Shown here one piece after another: positions 56,401-64,000 of a stretch of 64,000 nucleotides of DNA (position 1 is its first letter; each line of letters opens with the position of its first letter). Below the pieces are notes generated by a model. It had not been told where the DNA came from. It ran no database searches and saw nothing but the letters and a program-made list of their open reading frames with translations. A program made the translations under genes and the position numbers. The stretch spans positions 124,001 through 188,000 of the forward strand of contig JAQFVV010006721.1 in NCBI GenBank assembly GCA_028023455.1. Reading direction: 5' to 3'. This DNA is from Epiperipatus broadwayi. Lineage: Eukaryota > Onychophora > Udeonychophora > Euonychophora > Peripatidae.

Positions 56401-58070
56401 TTATGAATTTATTATGATATATATGTGTATGAGTTAATCTTATCTTATAAATAAATTATTTTCTAAAATTCACGTTGTCAGTATCATTTTATATACTTCA
56501 TTTCAAATATTTACACTAGCATTTATTATTTCTGTATTTATAATAATAATAAAAAAGGTAGAGAAAATACTTAACCATTGAGAAAATGCCATGATTGGCC
56601 CATTCAGCACTTTTCACATAAAAAGATGGTGCCCAGATAGATGGTAAATGCATGCTTTTCTCATTACCTCATTTAAACAAATTATTTCTCAATGGTAAAG
56701 CCTACTTCAAATCCCTAGTATTGATTTTGAGGAGATGATTGTTAAATATAACCCATTTTTAGGTTCAACTATCACCATTATTATCTACTTTTTGTATAAT
56801 TCTATGAAAGTTGCACCAGTTACTTATAAGTAAAGGCAATCTCTTCAGGTAACTGGCACAATTATAAGTTAATAGTAAGGTATTTTACATAAATATGCAT
56901 GTTTGTATCATTAATATTTATATTTCTACCATGTTCATGATCTTGGGCTAGAATCTGGTTAGGTAAGACATGAAAATGTTTTCATTTCATAAATAGGCTT
57001 AAGATTTTTTTCACATAGCTAACTCATACTTAATTCAAATAGCTATCAAGTTATTGGTCAGTAAATGGATATTTATATATCATTAATAGATTAATATGGG
57101 TTAATGAAATGAGAATCTTTGCACTAATAATAAAAATAAAATAAAAAGATTGTAATATGAGATAGATTTTATCCTGATGTGAGAGATGCCATAACTCATA
57201 TAGTTTAGCTATGGTTCACATTGACAATTTTATACTTGAAAAATATTTTTTTAAATGTAAAGTACTGACAATTATCTGTATTGGAACAGTCCTTTAATAG
57301 CAATAGGCCATGGATGTGTGTGTTATCATATTAATTTAAAAAAATAATCACAAATAAAGAAAGGAAAAATAAGAGAGAACCATATATGAAATAGTTTTTA
57401 TAAAGGTAGAAAAATTTGTAATAATGAAAGACTGAATTTTTATATAGGAGGAATTGATTATTTGTTTCATTATAAATTATGAAATTTCATAGTATTAGAA
57501 ATTTTTTTGTAAAGGTAACATTTAAATCATGTTTAACACATATGTGTAGGTAAATTACAAATTTACAAAATAGGCAGAATTAAGTTAAGTTTAATTAAAC
57601 AATATTTATTTAAAGAAAAACATCTTTGTATATTTCAAATAATTAAATATTATATTTTATTTGAAAGTCTATTTAATTTTTTTTATTTATGTATTTTTAA
57701 TTATAAAATCTAATTACATATAGGACCAAAAAGTGGCTAAATACAAGTTTTTATTTTTTTGATCTTATAATATCTTAATTAAACTTATAACCATATTCAT
57801 TTTCTAATTTAAAAATAATTAAAAATGGAAAGGGTATATAAAAGGGAAAAATGGAAAAACTTTTTAAAAATGTGTATTGAAATTGTTCTGAATTGCAATG
57901 AATTTGTATTTTTCCATTCAAGCGTTGATTATATGCACCATACTTATATTTGTGTAAGACCAGTGGGTAGAAAAAGAATTTGGTTTTCCTTGAAATTGTA
58001 AGATATAATTTTAAAATGCTATAAATCTGCTCAAGTTAATGAAAAGTTGGATAATAGTGAGTTATGATTC
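56401..58070. other. Intergenic, no recognisable feature
   Basis: AT-rich sequence. Nothing recognised. Confidence 0.45.
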
Positions 58071-58081
58071 TGCAGTATTTT

Positions 58082-58190
58082 TTTTCATATGTCATAGCAT
58101 CGGCCAGGAGGCAAACCCACAACATCTGTCTGCAAGCAAGCTTGCTTACTAGGCTGCTGCGCTGACCTCTCAGCTAACAATGTTTGACAA
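58082..58190 (-). mobile_element. tRNA-derived SINE (SINE1), diverged copy
   Basis: Minus strand: an A-box region with GCTGAGAGGTCAGC, a body lengthened around GCTTGCTTGCAGACAG, a GGGTTTGCCTCC B box, GATGCTATGACATATG and an A-rich end. Flanks TGCAGTATTTT (58071-58081) and TGCAATATTTT (58194-58204) form an 11-bp duplication with one mismatch. Confidence 0.75.
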
Positions 58191-59073
58191 TTTTGCAATA
58201 TTTTAAACTCAAAACATTAGGTATTTTTTACTTTTTAATATGGTCTTGAATATTCTTATTGTCAATTGACCACCAAAGTAAAGTAATATTAGTCTCACTT
58301 TGATGGATATCTGGAAAACTTGAGTGTAGTAGGTCAGTCAACCAGCATCGTTGTATTGCAATAGTGAGAATGTCAAACTCGAACACTAAAGATTCCTAGG
58401 TCATTTTTAAATTGAATGTTGTCTTGGTGCTTCATCTTTAGGAACTGATTCCATGATTTTAAAAAATGAATTTTATATTTTAAAACTAAATTATTATTAA
58501 AAATAACTGTAATAAAATTAGTTATATACTGAGCTATTAGTTCACCTCTTAATGTAACAAAATTAAAATATTTTATGGAAGAATTTTCCATAAAATTATT
58601 AAAATGTGATGGTGTGATCATAAGACCAAATACTATGTTCTTCACCTAAAAATGATACTAAAAGTCACATCTCCATTTGATTGGATATGTGGAATGAATA
58701 ATGAAGTACTTCCTAAAAGAAAAGTGCACCTAAGTATGTTTTTTCAAGAGCAAATCCTGTTTACACTATAAAAATGATCTCACGGGTTCTCTAAAAAAGG
58801 ACTGGAGATTATGTTTATTTAAAAGATGTGAATGAGGATAGAATGCCGTGGAGAACTATAATTAGACAAGGTATTGAAGACTTTAGAAAAAAGTTTCCTG
58901 CAAAATAGTTAAAACACAGCATTACAAAATATCAAATTAACATAATTATAGATCAGCATATTCTATATAAATACATGTACAGTATTCATTTCATTGATTA
59001 GTTATAGCTCTTTCTCTAGTATATTATTTATTATTTTATCTTTTCTTTTTCATGCTGAAATAGCTATACTCAT

Positions 59074-59188
59074 GTCAAGCGGTGTTAGCTGAGAGGTCAG
59101 CGCAGTCACTTTGCAAGCAAGCAGTTGGTTGCAGATGGTTGTTGCGGGTTCGCCTCCCAGCCGATGCTATAACATATGGAAAAAAAAA
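59074..59188 (+). mobile_element. tRNA-derived SINE (SINE1)
   Basis: GGTGTTAGCTGAGAGGTCAG, a body with an extra GCAAGCAAGCAG segment, a GGGTTCGCCTCCC B box, GATGCTATAACATATGG and poly-A. Identical 13-bp flanks TAGCTATACTCAT at 59061-59073 and 59189-59201. It shares the lengthened anticodon-arm region with the copy at 58082. Confidence 0.82.
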
Positions 59189-59201
59189 TAGCTATACTCA
59201 T

Positions 59202-59889
59202 TTGTTAGTGGTTACTGCTACAACCTATTATTAAAGAAAGAAGAAATAAAATTTAAGATGTTTATTATGTTTGATAAAAAATTTAAAAAATTAATTTAAA
59301 TTTAAAAAATGAGTTATTAGTTATGAAGTAATCTTAATAATTATTTATAATTGTAAAAATATCAATACCATTTAAAATTAAATATAAAAGAATCTGAACG
59401 AATATTTTAACATGGTTGAGTGATTGAGTTACTCAGAAGTCTATGATAGAGACTTTAAATAAACATAAATACTATGACTTTTGACTGATAACTTTTGAAC
59501 GGTTGTAATGAATTCAAACTCAGACTAATAGTGATCACATCTTCAGATGAAAGTAATTCCCATGTAGCAATGAACAACAAACTAAAAAAGAATAATCTCT
59601 TATAACAGCTGTAAACTGTTTTTATAAAAATTTATAATAAAAAAAATATATGTAAACAATAGCTAGATCTTAATTGTATTTTAATACTCCAATATTAACA
59701 ATACATAAAGAAACACAATATTACTTCCTTCTTTCACTTTATTATTTCAATGTTTTCTGTAAAATATTGAATTTAGTAATTGGAGTTGTCTTCTTTTCAT
59801 CCGAAACTGTATTAGATATTAGTAGAAATAGTTCCTCCTAGAAGTAAATTGTGAATCACATATATTGATACAGGTATATAATAAGCCTT
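59202..59889. other. Intergenic, no recognisable feature
   Basis: AT-rich sequence. Nothing recognised. Confidence 0.45.
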
Positions 59890-60330
59890 TATTTCAGTTA
59901 TTGCATAGTAGAGATGTCTGCCCATCCCTTGTATATGTATTAAATGGATTGTCCTGTACATGAGGGGTCAGATTGACTTTAGGTCAACATGGGTGTGACA
60001 AGAATCTTGGCCTCAGGGTGGCCTTTGAGCATTCCGTCATCATATTTTCCAATTTGATGGATGGTTGAAGAGTTTGAGTGTGGAGTGGATTGAAGCCTGT
60101 CCATTAAAGTATGAAGATTGGCTATTTTAATATATATCTGAGCACTTATTGCATGTATGTGTAGAGATGATAATCTGGACCAACTGATGATTGCTGGTTT
60201 AGCATGAAATACGAATATTGGTGATTATTTATCTTTTCAACATATATGTGTTCAAGTGTATCAGTGATATGAGATAGAGGGGCGAGTGGTGGGTCATGTG
60301 AAAATCTATGCTCATATACCCTATATATTA
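59890..60330 (+). repeat. F3 monomer, diverged single copy
   Basis: Collinear with the reverse-complement unit of the 54307 array (TGTCCTGTACATGAGGGGTC, GATTGAAGCCTGTCCATTAA, ACTGATGATTGCTGG) but with scattered differences throughout. It is an older solitary unit. Confidence 0.75.
60170..60228 (+). ncRNA. Hammerhead motif (F3, solitary copy)
   Basis: Same 59-nt span and stems as the array copies. Stem II starts with T instead of G, so the closing pair is lost (T.T). The core CTGATGA and GAAA and the ATA triplet are intact. Activity is probably reduced. Confidence 0.68.
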
Positions 60331-60340
60331 CATACTGAGT

Positions 60341-61429
60341 TTGCACAATTTTAAAAAAATTACAACATGTGACTGAAAATTTCTTATATTCCTTCTGATA
60401 CTTTGTGACAGTTGTTGTTTTTTATGAAAAATTATGACATTATCTTTTGTAACAGCATAAATTTATAACCATTATTTTAAATCAATTGCTAGCAATTTTT
60501 GAACTGTTAAACAACTTTCTTTGAGAGATTATTCAATATAATAATAAGCAATAATAGAGAGCAGAAGCCTCTGTCAATGCTGCATTATTCTCTGAAAACA
60601 AAACTTCTGATAATCCACAAATTGAACTTTGTTTTTGATATCCTGGTAGTTAATTTTGATGTAAAATCTCTAATTTTTTACAACAAGCATTTTCAAGTAT
60701 AAAAAATTTTTGCCTATCAATTGGGCTGACAAAACCAAGATATAATTATGTCATAATATCTGAATATCAGGCCAAAAGTGGAAACATGCTTATTATGGTG
60801 GCAATCAACACAACTTTTGTTATGGATTTCTAATGACAATGAAAATTTAACTGCCATACATAGTCGAGGAGCTCTAACTTACAATTTCAGGAAACACTTC
60901 TGAAAGAAGAATAACTTGATATCCTCATAGAACTTAACCTTATATGTGATTTCTCCAAAAGAAGCTTTGTTGCTCTATTGATACCAGCCATTTTTATATA
61001 GTTAAAATGAAAAATGATATTTTTTCTTTCTCTGTTAATCAGTTTTCTATTTGAATAAGCAGTGTATTTCACTGAGATTCCATCTTTATCACTGAAACAA
61101 TCACAAATAATCAGGATAATTCATTAACATAGTATCTTATTAAGAGATGCAATTTAATCTTGGGATGATGCACTACCATTTACTATACACTAATTTTTTG
61201 AGCTTATCATAAATGATATATAAAATAATTACAAAAAAGAAATGAATTAAGAATTGTGATCCTGTAAAGTAAACAGAGTTGAAATGAGTAGTGAAAAAAG
61301 TGAAGAGAGATAAACAAGATTATATAAACATATTACATAAGGAACTTGAAAAGGGAAGATAAAATATGGTAATAACAAAAAAGTACTTCCTATTGTGAAA
61401 AAACTTGCAGGAAAGATTTATAACAAGAT
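60341..61429. other. Intergenic, no recognisable feature
   Basis: AT-rich sequence. A minus-strand open frame (60887-61072) shows no domain. Confidence 0.45.
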
Positions 61430-62975
61430 TTGTTATGATAAAATGGAAAGTTGATAGACTGCTAAAAGATTCAGAAAAGATAGTCAATGGAGAGAGTTTT
61501 GTTAGGACTTGTAGAAAAATGATACAATAATATTTGTTATAACAGTTGCAGAATATGAGCCACTGATATTTAAAAGTGAAATAGTAAATGCCATATTAAA
61601 ACTACCAATGGAAGATCATCAAAACCAGATGAAATATTGTGATAATTATTTTTAAAAGGAGAAAAAGCAATTGTATATAGATTACCAAGATGGATCTTGA
61701 TAGCATGGAGGGGTGGGATTTGGCCTGATGACTGAATTGCAGCAAGATTTGAACCAATACCATTAAAAGGAGATCTCGGTCATTGATAATTATAGGTCAA
61801 TCACTTTCATTTCATATACCAGAAAAATAGTGTTGAAGATAGTTTTGGATAGAATACAAGGAAATGCAGAATGTAATATTGCAAGAGCAAGCGGGTTTAA
61901 ACTGTGAGGAACAAAAGATCTGATAACTAACTTGGACATTATTCTTAATAAAGCCAAAGAATTTCAACAACCACTCTACCTCAATTGTATTCATTATCAG
62001 AAAGCATTTGATTCTGTGTGTCACAATAAACTCTAAAAAGTGATATAAGATATGGGATAGTCTCCACATTTAGTGCAGTTGTTATTTTCATTATATAGGA
62101 GACAAAATCTGGAATGAGAGTAGTACAGATAATTCAGATTGGTTTCAAGAGGATAAAGGGATGGGGCAGAGCTTTATGTTGTCATCTTGCTTATTCAATA
62201 GTGTAGTAGAAATTCTAATGAGAAAGGCTTTAGATGATTTTCAGGGTGGATTTTGTATTGGATAAAAATGAGTATGTAATGTGCAATATGCAGACAATAT
62301 AAGTTTAATTATAAAAACAAAAATAAAAACTGTAAGAACTGGTAGATCATACAGGATTAGAATATTGACTAAGGTTAAATATAAATAAAACAAGTATAAT
62401 GTGAAAGAATGAAGAAATAATAGAGATAAAAATTGATGGAGATTGGCTGGAACATTTCAGAGTATACCTATTGGGGTTTCAGAATAAATCAATATGGGAA
62501 ATATGCAAATACACAATTATTACTGGCATTGAAAGCATTTTAAAAATGGAATGTCTATATGGAAAAAAATAGAAACATAAATACGTGATCAAAATATAGA
62601 TTACTGAAAGTTTTGATATGGTCCATTGCTGCATATGGATGTGAGGCATGGACTTTGAAGAAGCAAGAGAAAACAAAAATTGATGCTTTTGAAATGAAGA
62701 GTATTAAAAGGATGTTTTATAAACTTTGGACTGCCAAGAAATCTAATGAATGAGGTTTGGAGATGGTAGTTACAAAAAGACAATTGTTAGAGATGGCAAA
62801 ATGATGAAAATTACAATACTTTATACATGTGGGAAAGCAAATTAGCACTCTTGAAAATAAATATTTTGATATGATGAATGGATCAAGAGGAAGAACATGA
62901 CTGTTATAGATGGATAACATTACAGAATAAACAGAATTAACAATTTTTGAGGCATATAGGAAGGTAGAAAAAGAA
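61430..62975 (+). pseudogene. Decayed RTE/BovB-like LINE reverse transcriptase
   Basis: Plus-strand blocks, with stops and frameshifts: EPLIFKSEIVNAILKLP (near 61560), NYRSITFISYTRKIVLKIVL (61790-61850), ITNLDIILNKAKEFQQPLYL then HYQKAFDSVCHNKL (61930-62030; motif A AFDSV), FQGGFCIG and a decayed QYADN (62240-62300), and AAYGCEAWTLKKQEKTKIDA followed by FEMKSIKRMFYKLWTAKKSN (62630-62750). The last block is typical of RTE-like and related LINEs. Short minus-strand open frames here (61812-62069, 62479-62920) are shadows. Confidence 0.82.
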
Positions 62976-62989
62976 CATTCTGGAGATAG

Positions 62990-63240
62990 TTCATTTAAAC
63001 TATGTTTGCCTGAAGGTTTATTCCAAGTTCGATTTCCATGCTAGTACTGTCATTGGTAGGCCAGCAACACCTGAAGAAGAGGGAAGAATAATACCACTTG
63101 GAATGATGTATATATACTAACTTGTGTGCTATTATTATCAGTTAAAAGTAATTGGAAATTTTAAATCAAGTTACATTTTTTCTAATGATGTTCAATATTT
63201 AATATTAAACAACGGAAATAGTCCAACATATAATACACTT
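62990..63240 (+). repeat. Penelope-type terminal module after the RTE-like LINE
   Basis: AAGTTCGATTTCCATGCTAG (B-box region), CAGCAACACCTGAAGAAGAG, TTGTGTGCTATTATTATCAG and a tail with GGAAATAGTCCAACATAT match 30118-30330. The A-box half is absent. Confidence 0.6.
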
Positions 63241-64000
63241 CATCTGTACTGTTTCCCATCATTGAATTGATGAATCAGGCAGATGATGATAATGATTATC
63301 TATTACAGATATTGGAAATAATTGGAGAAAAAATGTGTGATATTTGTTTGATATACTATGTATAATTAAATCTCAAATTAACATAGCTTAATGTATATAA
63401 TTAAATAAATGGAAGGATATTTGACCTCCCTCACACTGAATTAAAGGCATTTTAAATGTTGAACAAAGGATCAAGAATAGAATGAATCTACTATTCTTAG
63501 AGATCTGATGTTTATAAGCATACATTTGTCAGTATTGTTGGTAATTCAAAGTGAAATTAATATATCGGCCAGTTAAAATAAGGCATTTAATCAATTATAC
63601 AAGGCTGAAGACAGATTATTAATAATATTTATTAGTCATTCATTAGACTAGATTATACTACAGAAATATTATTCATTACTGAAGGCAGACTCTGTCTTTT
63701 AATGCCTTAAACATCATAGCTACAATGTGAATAAGTGGATTTATTCTATTCTTGATCTTTTGTTCAGCATTTAGAGTGCTTTTAATTCATTGCCTGAGAA
63801 GGATGATTTACTCCTTTATTTTATGTGTATAATTATAACCCCAATACTATATGCCATCACATCGTTCTAAGTAAATATTAAATATTCAAAAACAACTCTA
63901 ACATGACTTACCTAACTTTTCCTAAATAAATGTTCTGACATGGCTCCACACATACACATATCACACAAAGATTAAAGCTAAAATTGACATTACCATACTT
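63241..64000. other. Intergenic, no recognisable feature
   Basis: AT-rich sequence to the window end. Nothing recognised. Confidence 0.45.

Overview
The window is eukaryotic nuclear DNA, roughly three quarters A+T. Its introns are long, with GT/AG boundaries, and most of the sequence is dispersed repeats in various states of decay. I read it as an invertebrate animal genome. The mix of LINEs, Penelope-like elements, a tRNA-derived SINE and a hAT remnant, plus an esterase-bearing LINE of a type I associate with chelicerates, makes an arachnid or other arthropod my weak first guess; nothing here proves it.

The only host gene I can support is the 3' half of a ZFAND4-like (AN1-type zinc finger) gene on the + strand. 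Four exons (838-1591, 15127-15188, 19984-20123, 32051-32186) join in frame with consistent splice phases into a 363-residue C-terminal portion. It ends in a complete AN1 zinc finger and the APKLPKI tail typical of the family. The upstream exons, including any ubiquitin-like domain, lie left of the window. The introns are about 13.5, 4.8 and 11.9 kb and are packed with transposable elements. A 3' UTR of about 0.95 kb ends near an AATAAA at 33116. No other host gene is supported to the right of it.

Layout: 1-33 kb is the gene, with intronic insertions (a LINE remnant at 1.85-4.4 kb, Penelope-like clusters at 8-9.8, 21.5-22.5 and 28.4-30.4 kb, a hAT element at 23.7-25.2 kb, and many small fold-back repeats). 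33.7-35.1 kb is a second LINE remnant in reverse. 35.5-39.2 kb is a different, very cytosine-poor LINE with esterase, endonuclease and reverse-transcriptase remnants. 39-64 kb is intergenic, with fold-back repeats, SINEs and an RTE-like LINE remnant at 61.4-63 kb.

The most interesting content is a set of small repeats that carry what look like type I hammerhead self-cleaving ribozymes (core CTGANGA - stem II - GAAA - two-base-pair stem III - NUH cleavage site - stem I with an internal loop). I see at least four unrelated sequence families with this architecture. The clearest is a retrozyme-like array at 54307-56263. It has exactly 477-bp units, two direct and two inverted, each with a 59-nt hammerhead motif, and the whole array is flanked by a 10-bp target-site duplication. 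A second family (about nine copies) is flanked by duplications of variable length (9-14 bp), which fits retroposition and not a DNA transposon. Its copies show base-pair-preserving changes in stems I and II. A looser hammerhead-like stem-loop flanks a Penelope GIY-YIG endonuclease fragment, in line with the known presence of hammerheads in Penelope-like elements. All ribozyme calls are hand-folded from the sequence and have not been tested by computation.
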